Of a stretch of DNA of 31,582 nucleotides, positions 1 through 11,700 are shown one piece after another. Within the stretch, counting starts at the first letter, position 1; each line of letters starts with the position of its first letter. The DNA is taken from assembly GCA_002304925.1 (NCBI GenBank), contig DBPT01000018.1, forward strand, positions 23,849 to 55,430, written 5' to 3'. The translations under genes were made by a program, and so were the position numbers. The stretch is from Prolixibacteraceae bacterium UBA1413 (GTDB lineage Bacteria > Bacteroidota > Bacteroidia > Bacteroidales > Prolixibacteraceae). The notes under the pieces were generated by a model. The model did not search any database, was not told where the DNA came from, and worked only from the letters and a program-made list of their open reading frames with translations.

Positions 1-2930
1 TAGGCTTCTGCATACTTGCCTTGCTGATTTTTCAAATAGTCATTGGCATGCACATAATCCATAAAACGAGTTTTATCGTCGGCTGAAACAAAGCGGAACT
101 GATTGTTAGCCACTTCCTCATCAGTCGGAACGTAGATAACATCGTAGTTGTAACCGTCACTATTGATATCGTTAACCGTCATATAAGAGTAGTTAGCTCC
201 GCCATGCCATCCTTCATAGATAAAACTATAGTGGTTACCCCCCTTGTCGTGGGCAGTAAGCGATGCCACAAGGCGATCGGGAGTGGTATATTGAGAATTG
301 TGCAATCTGATGTAGTTAGGACCTTCTACCGTTGGAACGTATGTAAATGCAGATTCTGCAGCAGATCCCGGCATACCTGTCAAATCTTTTGCAACTGTGT
401 GTGTATAGGCAGCCATCAAACTGATCCATTTCACCGGTTGAGCATTGAGAGTAATGTTGCCTGACCAGCCATAACCGAGGCTTGTGTTTTCCAGCACAAA
501 GGCTTTTGTGTTGGTACGATAACCGGCAGGATAAATCGGACGATTGTCAACACCGTTGAAACGGGCGAAACCACCCACATTGGGAATACTCCAGTCAGAG
601 ATGGAAACACCATTGATGGTTTTGTTGAAAATACCTTCTACCGTTACAGATAATGGAAAAGATGTTTTGAATGCATAATCAACAGCAAGTGATGTTTTCC
701 AAACTTGCGGCATTTTGAAATTTGGATCTACACCGTTAACAGCAGAAGGAACTGTTCCATCTTCGGGAGAAATAGTCGAAGGATATCCCAATGATATTAA
801 CTTATTATACAGTGCGCTAATATTGGCTTTTCCGTCAGCATCCGTTACAAGACCACCGGCAAATGGTGTTGTATCTTTATTTTTTGCAGTTGGTCCGATT
901 TGTGCTTGATACTGTACCATTCCTCCGTTGGTAGGCATATTGGTGAAGAATACAAGCGGTAAATTACCCGAGAAAAGACCGGTACCTCCACGAATTTTCA
1001 GGCTCTTATCACCAAATGTATCCCATACAAATCCAATACGGGGAGAGATTATGATATTTGCTGAAGGCCATTCCCCTGTATCGATATGACGTCCTGAATA
1101 ATCAAGGTCATAGATAGCTTTGTTTGTTAACAAGTCATCATTATTGAAAAAAAGCCCATCTAAACGAAGTCCGTATGAAAGTTTGAAATTCTCAGTAACG
1201 CTCCAATCATCTTGCCCGTAAACTCCAATTTTGTTTGTTCTTATACGAGCTGCCGGATTGCTCTCTCCGTCATAACCATATGTTAAGCATACAACTTCAG
1301 GCGTTCCTGCGTTCAGGAAGTCTTCAAGACTTCTGTAGCGATAGTATCCCGTACCGTTACGCATATAAGCATTATCTGCCATTTTATATTCGTAAGCTGC
1401 TCCAGCTACAATTTTATGATTGCCTAAATAGAGTGTTAGTTCGTCTTTGATATTCCAAACGTTATTATGAACAGCATTATTCCACGTAAAAAGTTCATAT
1501 CCCAAAGACAAATAGGCTTGTCCGTCTTTCAAAATATCGATGAAAGGGAATTGATCGGAAGTAGATCCACGGAGATCGTCAAGTTTTGAGTATGTTGCCA
1601 AAAATTGGTTGGATAAATTATCAGACAGACGGCTGTTTAAGTCAAACGAGAATGAATGAACAAGGTTGTTCATAGAATACATCGAGTTTGCATACGACAT
1701 GGAGGCTTGTGACATTCTTGCCTCCGACATACGGGTACCTCCATCCATAGAACTGGCATTGGGAGATGACCAATAAAGATTTTTGGTGTAGTTATAACGC
1801 AAGGCCAAACGATGTTTATTTGTGATATTCCAATCCAACCGTGCAAGAAATTTGTAATTGTTTTCATCTGCCGGGAAATTGGTGTACGATCCCGTTTCAT
1901 ACCCATATTTACTTTTCACATAATCAGAAACTGTCTGAAGATCGCTTTTTGTTGTACGGGAAATATAATTGTCGGCATTGGCGACACCATCCGTTGATGC
2001 CCTCCAACGATTGACAACCGTTGGTGTTTTAGCCATTTCACCGTTTGCAAACAAGAACAATTTGTTTTTGATAATCGGACCACTCAGAGTGAAACCGTAT
2101 GTTGTATTACGATCTTTTTCACGCGCACCTGCGATTTGCAAACCCTTGACAGCATCTCCGCGCATGTTTTCATTTCTGTGGTAAGTATAAACGCTGCCAG
2201 AGAAGGTATTGGTACCGGATTTTGTAATAGCGTTTACACCCCCACCTATAAAGTTGGTTTGGCGAACATCATATGGAGCGATTACAACCTGTAATTCTTC
2301 GATAGCTTCAATAGAAATTGGGTTGCCTCCACCGGGCAGAGCAGAACTCAAACCGAAATTATTGTTGAAGTTAGCTCCATCCACTGTAAAATTAGCCGTA
2401 CGACCATCTGTGCCGACAAAGCTCATCCCATTGCCACCATAGGGCGAAAGGCGGGTAATGTCCATTACGCTGCGGCTTACTGTAGGCATATTAGCTATCT
2501 GGCTGGTTGTGATATTGGTCAATGTTCCGGTTTTCTCATTAGAGAATTTTGTACGGGTTGCCATAGCAACAACTTCATCTAATGTGAATAAATTTTCTGT
2601 GAGTACAGCATTCACTACATAGTTTTGACCTAAACTCAACGTAATGTTGTCTTGCGTGTATGTACCATATCCAACGAAACTAACCTTTACAGTATAAGGT
2701 CCGCCTACTCGCATACCGTTTAGGTTGAACCGGCCCTCTTTGTTGGTAATGGTACCATAAGTAGTTCCTGAAGGGGTATGTGTAGCAACCACCGTTGCAC
2801 CGATTACAGCTCCTTCAGCATCAGCAATACGTCCACTCATACTGGATGTAGTTACCTGCGAAAATGCCGTCGTTACCAAAATACAAAGCAACAACAGCAA
2901 AAATGATAGTTTTCTGGCTTGTTTATTCAT
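1..2930 (-). CDS. TonB-dependent receptor, Oar-like, carboxypeptidase-regulatory N-terminus (partial, C-terminus off window)
   Basis: Outer-membrane TonB-dependent receptor. The minus frame is open from the ATG at 2930 to the window edge, giving 976 complete codons with no frameshift. The start MNKQARKLSF leads into a hydrophobic leucine-rich signal peptide ending near TTAFSQ. A carboxypeptidase-regulatory-like beta-sandwich follows (about residues 27-110, with a TNKEGRFNL turn), then a plug domain containing the stretch VDGANFNNNFG and the typical GGGVNAITKSGTN region. The remainder alternates aromatic barrel strands. Oar-type receptors are usually somewhat longer than what is visible, so the last strands and the terminal aromatic residue probably lie to the left of position 1. 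No SusD-like partner is visible. The substrate cannot be inferred. Codons are AT-richer than in the genes from 3.3 kb onward. The assignment as a receptor is secure and the Oar-like subfamily is likely. Confidence 0.93.
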   Translation of the reverse strand, partial: MNKQARKLSFLLLLLCILVTTAFSQVTTSSMSGRIADAEGAVIGATVVATHTPSGTTYGTITNKEGRFNLNGMRVGGPYTVKVSFVGYGTYTQDNITLSLGQNYVVNAVLTENLFTLDEVVAMATRTKFSNEKTGTLTNITTSQIANMPTVSRSVMDITRLSPYGGNGMSFVGTDGRTANFTVDGANFNNNFGLSSALPGGGNPISIEAIEELQVVIAPYDVRQTNFIGGGVNAITKSGTNTFSGSVYTYHRNENMRGDAVKGLQIAGAREKDRNTTYGFTLSGPIIKNKLFLFANGEMAKTPTVVNRWRASTDGVANADNYISRTTKSDLQTVSDYVKSKYGYETGSYTNFPADENNYKFLARLDWNITNKHRLALRYNYTKNLYWSSPNASSMDGGTRMSEARMSQASMSYANSMYSMNNLVHSFSFDLNSRLSDNLSNQFLATYSKLDDLRGSTSDQFPFIDILKDGQAYLSLGYELFTWNNAVHNNVWNIKDELTLYLGNHKIVAGAAYEYKMADNAYMRNGTGYYRYRSLEDFLNAGTPEVVCLTYGYDGESNPAARIRTNKIGVYGQDDWSVTENFKLSYGLRLDGLFFNNDDLLTNKAIYDLDYSGRHIDTGEWPSANIIISPRIGFVWDTFGDKSLKIRGGTGLFSGNLPLVFFTNMPTNGGMVQYQAQIGPTAKNKDTTPFAGGLVTDADGKANISALYNKLISLGYPSTISPEDGTVPSAVNGVDPNFKMPQVWKTSLAVDYAFKTSFPLSVTVEGIFNKTINGVSISDWSIPNVGGFARFNGVDNRPIYPAGYRTNTKAFVLENTSLGYGWSGNITLNAQPVKWISLMAAYTHTVAKDLTGMPGSAAESAFTYVPTVEGPNYIRLHNSQYTTPDRLVASLTAHDKGGNHYSFIYEGWHGGANYSYMTVNDINSDGYNYDVIYVPTDEEVANNQFRFVSADDKTRFMDYVHANDYLKNQQGKYAEA

Positions 2931-2958
2931 ACAACATGTGCTTTTAAAATTAGTGCCT

Positions 2959-2985
2959 CAAAAATAGTTCTTTATTTTTAATCAA
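2959..2985 (-). promoter_or_regulatory. Bacteroidota-type promoter for the Oar-like receptor
   Basis: Read on the minus strand, TATTTTTG (2959-2966) matches the Bacteroidetes -7 consensus TAnnTTTG exactly. A TTG (2983-2985) lies 16 bases upstream as a possible -33 element. The -7 ends 28 bases before the ATG at 2930, a normal leader length. The spacing is slightly short, so the -33 is the weaker half. Confidence 0.5.
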
Positions 2986-3208
2986 TTTTAACAATTGTCC
3001 TGCTGATTTTTCGTTTTTTCTTAACCTGTTGATTTCCTTAAAAGTATATCAGATTCAAAAAAATAAATTAATTATTGTTTCCGGTTGTAAAAACAACTGA
3101 TTTTAACATTTTTAAAAAAACTAAAATTAATGGTATTGGTTGTATTAAAAAATGAGCAGTGTGGTAAAATTTCTTAAGTTATCAACAAGATATTAAGACC
3201 GGGAAATG

Positions 3209-3226
3209 CTCCTGTTTCCACAGGAG
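3209..3226. repeat. Small inverted repeat CTCCTG-N6-CAGGAG
   Basis: A perfect 6-bp inverted repeat with a 6-base loop (TTTCCA) sits just inside the GC-rich side of the composition break, 36 bases upstream of the rightward -7 element. No T-run follows, so it is not a good intrinsic terminator. An operator role or chance are both possible. Confidence 0.3.
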
Positions 3227-3261
3227 GCGGAGGATATTTTCCCGGGCTGAACTTTCAGCGT

Positions 3262-3269
3262 TAATTTTG
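3262..3269 (+). promoter_or_regulatory. Putative -7 element for the propeller/TPR gene
   Basis: TAATTTTG matches TAnnTTTG exactly and lies about 80 bases before the ATG at 3351. No clear TTTG -33 was seen at the expected spacing. Because it covers the TTG at 3267, it argues for the downstream ATG as the true start. Confidence 0.35.
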
Positions 3270-3350
3270 AAGCAATCGCTCCCTATTATTTGGAATTTTT
3301 CGGGAAAGTTGGCACTTTTACAGGCAATTAAGCTGAAGAATAAACCTGAA

Positions 3351-5627
3351 ATGAAGAAGGTGTTCCTTTGGATCTTTGTTCCGATATTCCTGGTTGCCGG
3401 ACTCCTCGGCTATAAATTTTTCCGGGGTCCATCCGGCACCGGCGGCCTGACCATCACCCTTCCTTACGACGACACCGTTTTCCCGGCCGACATAGCTTCT
3501 CCGCTGTTTGTGTGGGAGGACCAGAACCCGGAAATACAAAAATGGAAAGTGGAGATCGTCGCCGGGGACCACTCCCTGTCAGGACCTCACATGGTGACGG
3601 GAAAAGCCTGGAGGCCTTCCCGTGAAGAGTGGAAGAGCATCACCTCTTCATCCCCTGGCACCCCTTTTACTTTCCGCGTTTATGGGATGCTCCATAAAAC
3701 CGTTTCAAGGGATGAAACCTGTTTTACCGTTTCTCCCGACCCTGTGGAAGCGCCTATCTTTGTAAGGAGCGTCCCCCTTCCCTTCAAATTTGCCCGCGAG
3801 AACATGAAAAAGATCCGCTGGATCTGGGGATCGGTCAGCAGAGAGGAGAAACCCACCGCCCTCCTTGAGGACCTCCCCACCTGCGGAAATTGTCACTCCT
3901 TCACCCCCGACGGACGGAAACTGGCCATGGACGTAGATGCCAACAACGACAAGGGGGCTTATGTCATCACCTCCTTCGCCGAAAAAACATATATCGCAGG
4001 AGACAGCATCATCTCCTGGAGCACCTTTCAGGAAGGGAAATTCACTTATGGCCTGCTGTCTCAGATCTCTCCCGACGGCCGGTATGTGGTCAGCACCCTC
4101 CGTGACTGTGAGATCTTCACCGACCGCCCCGATCTTGAGATCTCCCAGCTTTTCTTCCCCTTCAAAGGAATCCTAGTGGTATACGACAGGGTCGGAGACC
4201 GTTTTTTTGAACTGGAAGGGGCCAACGACACAATGTTCGTCCAGAGCAATCCTGCCTGGACCCCCGACGGCCGGCACATTCTCTTCTGCAAGGCACCTGC
4301 GAAACACTATCCCGAAAGTGGCATCCACAACGGGTCGGTACCCAAATATGCCGATCTGCAGACTTACATGGCTTTCGAAAAGAGCTATACCGACCGCGAC
4401 TCCCTGATGAAATTCGACATTTACAAAATCCCCTTCAACGACGGCAAGGGAGGCAAGGCGGTTCCTGTGGAAGGTGCTTCCGGCAACGGATTGAGCAACT
4501 ACTTTCCCAGGGTCTCCCCCGACGGAAAATGGCTCATCTTCTGCCAGGCTGAAAGCTTCATGCTTCTCCAGAAGGACAGTAAGCTGGTTCTGAAACCGAT
4601 GGACGAAGGTCCCGCCAGAATCCTGGAACACAACACCCCTAACATGAACTCCTGGCACTCCTGGTCGCCCAACAGCAAATGGCTGGTTTTCTCCTCCAAA
4701 ACCTTTGGCCCCTACACTCAGCTATTCCTCACCCACATCAACGACGACGGCACCAATACCCCTCCGGTATACCTCGACCGCTTTTCCTTTCCCGATTACG
4801 CAAATAACATCCCCGAATTTGTTAACACTGCCTGGTCGCCCGACTATAAGATGATTCCCTCTTTCCTTACCGAAGACCAGTTCCTCATCCGAAACGGGGA
4901 AATCCTGCAAAAAACGGGTGACGAACAGGGGGCCTTCGCCGCATTTGACCATGCTATCAGCAAATTCCCCGGAAAACCTGCGGGATACTTTAAAAGGGGA
5001 CGTATCTTCCTCGACAGGAAACAATACCCGGAAGCGCTGAAAGATATGAACAGTGCCCTGGAACTGGAGAAACACAGCGACTATTATGTCACCCGCGGAG
5101 TGATTCATCTCGAAACGGGAGAAACGGAAAAAGCTTCCGCCGATTTTAACATGGCCTTAAAAACCGATCCCAGGGACCACCGGGCGTATAGTTATCTCGG
5201 GGTGATCTCCTCCCGGCAGGGCGATGCCAAAAGTGCGCTTACCCACCTGCAGAAAGCCCTTGACCTTTATCCCTTTGATTTTTTCTCCTGGTATTCGCTG
5301 GGAAGGGTTCAGTATGGTCTTCATCAGTTCGGGAAAGCCCTGGATTCCTTCTCCTCAGGATTTAAGTATTGCGATAACCCCGCCTTCAGGCCATTGCTGC
5401 TGGAACTGAGGGGCAACTGCCGGAAAGAATTGAACGATTACCAGGGAGCCCTCACTGATTACAATGCCGCCATCCAGCTGTCCCCTAAAGATCCCTCCCT
5501 TTATGAAGCCAAAGCAGATGCCGAGATAAAAATGGGACTTAAGGAAGAAGCCGCCAAAAGCCTCGCAAAAGCCCGGCAACTGGGATCATCCCCACCTTCT
5601 TCCTCTGACCTGAAAAATGGGAAATGA
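3351..5627 (+). CDS. Exported PD40 beta-propeller/TPR protein with a CXXCH haem-binding motif
   Basis: 758 residues from the ATG at 3351. This start is chosen because MKKVFLWIFVPIF begins a good signal or anchor segment, whereas the upstream TTG at 3267 adds 28 unlikely residues over a -7 element. Order: membrane segment (about 5-23), an Ig/fibronectin-like beta region (about 40-150), CGNCH (178-182), a WD40-like PD40/TolB-type propeller with repeated SPDG/TPDG blades (TPDGR directly after CGNCH, then SPDGRYV, TPDGRHI, SPDGKWL, SPNSKWL), then about six TPR units (roughly 509-746). CXXCH is the covalent haem-c attachment signature, and an extracytoplasmic location would suit it. Two distal cysteines are also present in the protein. 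The gene runs 163 bases ahead of the alpha-2-macroglobulin on the same strand. The substrate or partner is unknown. Haem attachment is inferred from the motif only. Confidence 0.85.
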   Translation: MKKVFLWIFVPIFLVAGLLGYKFFRGPSGTGGLTITLPYDDTVFPADIASPLFVWEDQNPEIQKWKVEIVAGDHSLSGPHMVTGKAWRPSREEWKSITSSSPGTPFTFRVYGMLHKTVSRDETCFTVSPDPVEAPIFVRSVPLPFKFARENMKKIRWIWGSVSREEKPTALLEDLPTCGNCHSFTPDGRKLAMDVDANNDKGAYVITSFAEKTYIAGDSIISWSTFQEGKFTYGLLSQISPDGRYVVSTLRDCEIFTDRPDLEISQLFFPFKGILVVYDRVGDRFFELEGANDTMFVQSNPAWTPDGRHILFCKAPAKHYPESGIHNGSVPKYADLQTYMAFEKSYTDRDSLMKFDIYKIPFNDGKGGKAVPVEGASGNGLSNYFPRVSPDGKWLIFCQAESFMLLQKDSKLVLKPMDEGPARILEHNTPNMNSWHSWSPNSKWLVFSSKTFGPYTQLFLTHINDDGTNTPPVYLDRFSFPDYANNIPEFVNTAWSPDYKMIPSFLTEDQFLIRNGEILQKTGDEQGAFAAFDHAISKFPGKPAGYFKRGRIFLDRKQYPEALKDMNSALELEKHSDYYVTRGVIHLETGETEKASADFNMALKTDPRDHRAYSYLGVISSRQGDAKSALTHLQKALDLYPFDFFSWYSLGRVQYGLHQFGKALDSFSSGFKYCDNPAFRPLLLELRGNCRKELNDYQGALTDYNAAIQLSPKDPSLYEAKADAEIKMGLKEEAAKSLAKARQLGSSPPSSSDLKNGK

Positions 5628-5657
5628 TTGGATGACCCCGGCGACTTATCCCTTTTG

Positions 5658-5673
5658 AAAAGCACAGCTTTTT
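5658..5673 (+). terminator. Weak hairpin plus short T-run after the propeller gene
   Basis: AAAAGC-ACA-GCTTTT followed by one further T lies 31 bases after the stop at 5627. The stem is short and AT-rich with a 3-base loop, so termination would be inefficient at best. Partial read-through into the next gene is plausible. Confidence 0.22.
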
Positions 5674-5691
5674 CCCTGACATGGCACTGTT

Positions 5692-5719
5692 TTTGACCTG
5701 TCAATTTTTCGTACTTTTA
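5692..5719 (+). promoter_or_regulatory. Candidate promoter for the alpha-2-macroglobulin gene
   Basis: TTTG (5692-5695) and TACTTTTA (5712-5719, seven of eight matches to TAnnTTTG) are separated by 16 bases. The -7 lies about 70 bases before the ATG at 5791. It is imperfect at the last base, so it is a candidate only. If used, the macroglobulin can be expressed independently of the propeller gene. Confidence 0.3.
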
Positions 5720-5790
5720 TGAACAATGAAAATTTCAGGAGTTTGCTTGAAACTCCCGGGATTCAGTATTAATTTTAAAGATCAGAAGTC

Positions 5791-8700
5791 ATGAAACGTG
5801 TTATCAGCAGTATATTTCTTATCCTGTTAACTATTCAAACCATGGCACAAAGCGACTATTCCGAAGCATGGAAAAAGGTGGATTCGCTGCAAAACCTGGG
5901 ACAACTCCAGTCAGCCCGCGAGGAGGTCATGAAGATCTACAGCCTCAGCAAGGCGAACAACCAGGAGGATCAGCTGATCAAAGCCCTTCTGTATAAAACC
6001 TTCATGGAAGAAGGTTATCTGGAAGAGCACTGGTATGAGGCCATCGCCTTCACGGAAAAGGAAATAGAAGGCAGCCGGACGCCCGTCAGGCAGATTCTCT
6101 TGTCGGTACTGGCAGGAATCTACCAGAACTACTACCGGAACCACAGTTGGGAGATCAACCAGCGAACACCCCTGGCCGATGAATCTTCATCCGACCTGAC
6201 AACGTGGGACGCCCTTCGTTTTGCAAAGACCACCACCCGGTACTATCAGCTCTCCCTCTCCGAACCGGAAATACTGAAAGAAACCGATCTTTCACGTTAT
6301 CAGGAGATCCTTTCCGGAGATCGGAAGAACAGAAAATACCGGCCCACCCTTTATGATTTTCTGGCCTTCAGGGCCATTGGTTTTTTTTCGGATGACTGGC
6401 CGGGTGTCATCAAACCATCAGGCGCTTTTCAGCTTGATGATCCCCGTTATTTTGGTCCCCTAGCCGCATTTACCGCTCTTCCGCCCCCCCCGGGAGCGGA
6501 AGAAACCTTTGAATCCCATACCCTTAAGCTTTACCAGGAAATTCTCAGGTTCCGTTCGGAGGATCCCGGGAATGTAGAAGCTCTGGTAGACGCCGATCTG
6601 GCGCGGCTGGAATGGGTACACCGCAAAAGCATCCTGGCCCTTAAGGACTCGCTTTACACCGAAGCCCTGCTGTCCCTGGTCCAATCCTGGGAGGGAGAGC
6701 CTGTGGCCGCTGATATCATCTACCGGCTGGCCAATCAGCTGAAATCGGAAGGAGCCAATTACGACCCCCAGACTTCCGGAGCCCTCCGGTGGAAAATCAG
6801 GGATGCCCTCGGATGGGCAACGAAATGCATGGAAAAATACCCGGGTACCGACGGTGCCCACAATTGCGCCATCATCGCCGAAGAGATTAATAAAGTAACC
6901 GTCGAAATGACTGCCCCGAAGGCCGTGGTTCCCGGAAAACCCTCGCTGGCCTTGCTCCGGTACCAGAATCTTGACAAGGTATGGTTCCGGGTGATCCCCC
7001 TTCAACCCGAGGAAGCCTTGCGTAACGGTGAAAAATCGCATGAGGAACAGCTGAAGGAATTCCTAACCCGCACCCCTGTCACCAGTTGGGAAACCCGCCT
7101 TCCCGACGAGGTCGATTACCGGCAACATTCGGCCGAGGTGAAGATTCCCGCCCTGAGTCCAGGTTATTACCTGGTGATGGCCTCTTCCACGAAAAACTTC
7201 AAAACAGATGCCCCGATCACCTGGTGGAAGGTCTGGAGCAGCTGCATCAGCCTTGTGGAAAGGAAAAATGAAGAAGGCAACCTCGAAATCCTGGCACTTG
7301 ACAGGGAGGAAGGTACCCCTCTGGAAAACGTAACAGTCCAGCCCTTCTTCCGGAAATACAATACCTCGTGGAGAAAATACACCGATCAGCCCGGCCCCAC
7401 CTTGGTTACCAATGCCCGGGGTGAAGCGACGATTATCCTCTCACGCGACAAACAGGTAAACCACCCCTATTACCTGGTGCTGACTTCGGGCAAGGACCAG
7501 TTCATCACCCGCAGCTCAAATGCAATGTTTTACAGGAACGTCGAAAATCAGAAATCGACCCGGAGTTGGCTCTTCACCGACAGGGCCATTTACCGACCCG
7601 GACAAACCCTCTGGTTCAAGGGAATCATACTAGATCAGGAAGGGGACAACCACACGATCAGGAAGAATTTCAGGGAGGAGATCACCTTCCGGGATATGAA
7701 CGGACAGGAAATTTCAAGCCAGCAGCTAGTTACCAACGAATTCGGTTCCTTTTCAGGAAGTTTCGTCATCCCTCTGGGCGGGCTTACCGGCGTCATGTCC
7801 CTGACGGGTCGTTATGGCAGCATTGACTTCAGGGTCGAAGAATACAAAAGACCGAAATTCGAAATCGTTTTTGAACCTGTGGAAGGGGCGCCGCAACTAA
7901 ACCGGGAGGTCGTTGTAAAAGGCAGGGCTTCAGCCTATGCCGGCAGCAAAATTCCGGGTGCTTCCGTCACCTGGCGGGTGGTCCGGGATGCCAGGTTTCC
8001 CCGCTTTTGGTGGTGGCGACAGGAGCGCTTCCCGTCATCCCCCGAAGAGGAGATATCAAGCGGAACTTCCGTTACCGGCAGTGAAGGCGAATTTGAAATC
8101 CGGTTCACGGCTATCCCCGACAATAAGATTTCCGGGAAATTTTCTCCTGTCTTCACCTATACCGTGCATGCCACCGTCACCGATATCAACGGGGAGACCC
8201 ACGATGCCCGTACTGTGGTGAGCGCGGGGTTTGAATCGCTCATGGTATCCACCAACCTGACTGAAAAAATCAACCGCGAAGAAGCACCTGACATAGAGGT
8301 GATCACCACCAACCTTGACGGGGTTCCCGAACAAGCAGCAGGTCTGGTGACCGTGCGTCGGTTAACTCCTCCCGGAAGGGTTCTCCTCCCGCGGTTGTGG
8401 GAGAGGCCCGACCGGCACACCCTATCCCCGGAAGAGTTCCGGAAGCTCTTTCCCAACGAAGTGTATAACGATGAAGATGACTGCACCACCTGGCCCGAAG
8501 GGGACACCGTTCTTTCCGATTCCTTTGAAACACCCCGGAAATCTTCAATTTCCGGTCTCCGGAAGCTGCAACCGGGGAACTATGTGCTGAAAATCACCAC
8601 CAGCGATCCTTTTGGGAAACCCGTGGAACATACCCACTATTTCACCCTCTTTTCTCCTGCCGAAGGGAAAACCGTCGCCGTCGAACCGCTGACAGTCACC

Positions 8701-11700
8701 CTCCTTACCCCGCAGGCGGAACCCGGAGAAACCGCTTCCCTCCTGATTGCCACGCCTATCCGGAAAGCCTGGGTCACCCTCTCCCTCTTTTCCAAAAACG
8801 GCAAGCCCCGGCACCGGAATTACCGAATCGACAACGGGCAAATCCGTGTCGAACTTCCGGTGACCGAATCAGACCGGGGGAACATAAGCATCCGCGCCGT
8901 CATGGTACGGGAGAACCGCTCCTTCCAGGAAGAAGCCACGATCACCGTGCCTTATTCCAACAAGGAACTGGAAATTACCCTGGGCAGTTTCCGCGATAAG
9001 CTACAACCCGGACAGGAGGAGGAGTGGAGGATCACCGTCAGGGACAAGGCGGGTAACGCGGCGGTGGCCGAATTGCTCGCCACCCTGTATGATGCTTCGC
9101 TGGATATTTTTACGCGGCACAACTGGTATTTTTCACTTTACCATACCTTAACGGGAGTTTCCGAATGGGAAAGCAAAAGTGGATTTGGCAACGTTATGGG
9201 GAACCAATTATGGCTGCCCTGGAAATCAGGCAGTGTCAGGATCAGGGAGTATGAACGTCTCCCGGGCTTTCTGTCAGGTAATGAAGAACAGGTTTTTCTT
9301 TATGTTGAAAGCATGACAGACAGAGCTATGGCTCAAAAATCGGTCCGGATCAGGGGAATGGCACCCCTGGATCAGGAGATGAATGAAAATCCCATGATGG
9401 ACTACGCTTTCGACGAGAGTGCCCCTGCCCTTCCCATGAATGGCGCAGGGGAGCCGGAGCAAGCCTCACCCGGCCTTCCGCCTGTCAAAGCCCGCACCGA
9501 TTTCAGGGAGACCGCCTTTTTCTTCCCCCAGCTGGGCACCAACGAAAACGGGGAGATCCTCCTCCGCTTTTCCATGCCTGAAGCCCTCACGCGCTGGCGG
9601 ATGATGGGCCTGGCACATACAGCTGACCTGAAAACTGGCATGATCGAGAAGGCACTCATCACCAGCAAGGATGTCATGGTATTTCCCAATGCCCCACGGT
9701 TTCTCCGCGAAGGCGATGTGATGGAATTCTCAGCATCGGTATCCAACCAGTCGGGTCATCCGTTGGAAGGCACCGCAGAACTGCGCTTCTTCGACGCCCT
9801 GACCATGGTACCCGTCGATCATCTGATGAAGCTGGACTCACCGGTCCGGGATTTCAGCATAGGAGGAGGGGAGAATGCCGCCGTCAGCTGGAAGATTACC
9901 GTTCCTGAAGGAATTCAGGCCTTGGTGTACCGGATTACAGCCACTGCGGGAGCTTTTTCCGACGGTGAGGAAGCCCCCCTCCCGGTTCTCACCAACCGCA
10001 TGCTGGTCACCGAGTCGCTCCCTCTGCCCATACGGGAAGAGACCACCAAAAGCTTTACCTTCGACAAGCTGGTGAATTCCGGCAGTCAGAATGCCACACT
10101 CAGGAATCACCGCCTTACCCTGGAATATACCTCCAATCCCGCCTGGTATGCCGTTCAGGCGCTGCCTTACCTGATGGAATTTCCCCATGATTGTGCCGAA
10201 CAGGTGTTCAGCCGGTATTATGCCAACACGCTGGCTACCCATCTGGCCAACAGCGATCCTGCCATCAGGCGGGTGTTTGATGCTTGGAAAAACCTGGCAC
10301 CCGACGCCCTGAAATCCAACTTAGAAAAAAATGAAGAGCTGAAAGCAATCCTCCTTCAGGAAACCCCCTGGGTGCGCGATGCAGCCAGTGAAGGGGAAAG
10401 GAAGCAACGAATCGCCATACTCCTCGATGCCGTAAAAATGGCCGCAGAACAAAAGACAGCCCTGAAAAAGCTGGCGGAGATGCAAGCTTCCGAAGGAGGA
10501 TGGCCCTGGTTCCCGGGAATGCCGCAGAGTGTAACCATCACCCGGCATATTCTTTCGGGGATCGGACACCTCGCGGTACTGAAGGCCATGGACCCTGCCC
10601 GGGATCATGAGCTCTCCGGCATGGTGGGGAAAGCCATCGGTTACCTCGACAGTGAAAAGCTGGCTTCCTTCAAAAAACTGAAAAAGGAATTTCCTTCGAC
10701 ACTGAAGGAATATCATGCCGGCTTTAACGACATCCATTACCTCTATGCCCGCAGTTTTTTCCTCGCCACGCACCCCTGCGGGGAGGAACTGAAGGAGATG
10801 GTGGATTATTACAAGGAGCAGGCAGCGAAGTACTGGAAAAACAGCAACCTTTACCTGAAGGCCATGACGGCCTTGTCATTGCACAGGCTGGGTGATTCCC
10901 GCACGGCAGGGCTGATCCTTCGGTCGCTCGCCGAAACCGCCCTTCACAATGAAGAATCAGGGATGTACTGGCGCGACAACAAGCCGGGATGGTTCTGGCA
11001 TGAGTCTCCCATTGAGACCCAGGCCCTGCTCATCGAAGCCTGGGATGAAATTTCAGCCGACATCAGAAGTATCGACGAAATGAAGGTTTGGTTGCTGAAA
11101 CAGAAGGAGACCAATGACTGGAAGTCTACGAAAGCCACGGCCGAAGCGGTATATGCACTTTTGAAGAGAGGGGTTTCCCTGCTGACGGAAAGCCGTCCCG
11201 TGAGCATCACCATGGCCGGAACGCAGGTGAATCCTTACCTTGCGGAGGGTATTCAGCCGGAGCCGGGGAGTGGCTATTTCAAGACCAGTTGGCAGGGTGG
11301 AGAGATTACCCCGGTGATGGGGCACGTCACCGTTCACAATCCCAATCCCGGGATCGCCTGGGGAGCCCTCAACTGGCAGTATTTCGAACAGCTTGACAAA
11401 ATCACCCCGGCCGATACGCCCCTTGCGGTAACAAAGGAACTCTTCAGGGAAATAAATACTCCGCAGGGACCGAAGCTGGAAAGGGTTTCGGAGACCACCC
11501 CTCTCCGGGTAGGGGACAAAGTGGTGGTGCGGGTGATCCTGAAAACCGACAGGAATATGGAATATGTCCATCTGAAAGATATGCGTGCCTCCGCTTTCGA
11601 ACCTGTCAATGTTTTGTCGGGGTACCGCTGGCAAGCCGGATTGGGTTATTACGAGTCAACGCTTGATGCAGCCACCCATTTCTTCATTGACTATCTCCCC

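Larger units (their letters stand above)
2931..3350. other. Divergent intergenic region spanning a composition break
   Basis: No gene is supported here. The left two thirds (to about 3190) is very AT-rich, with long A and T runs. From about 3195 the sequence abruptly becomes GC-rich, in keeping with the following genes. It holds the leftward promoter of the receptor, a small inverted repeat (3209-3226) and a -7 element for the rightward gene. An in-frame TTG at 3267 could extend the rightward gene upstream, but it overlaps that -7 element, so it is not taken as the start. Confidence 0.6.

Noticed and set aside
3267..3350. TTG start extending the propeller/TPR protein by 28 residues
   Set aside because: The TTG overlaps an exact -7 element, and the downstream ATG begins the signal sequence directly.
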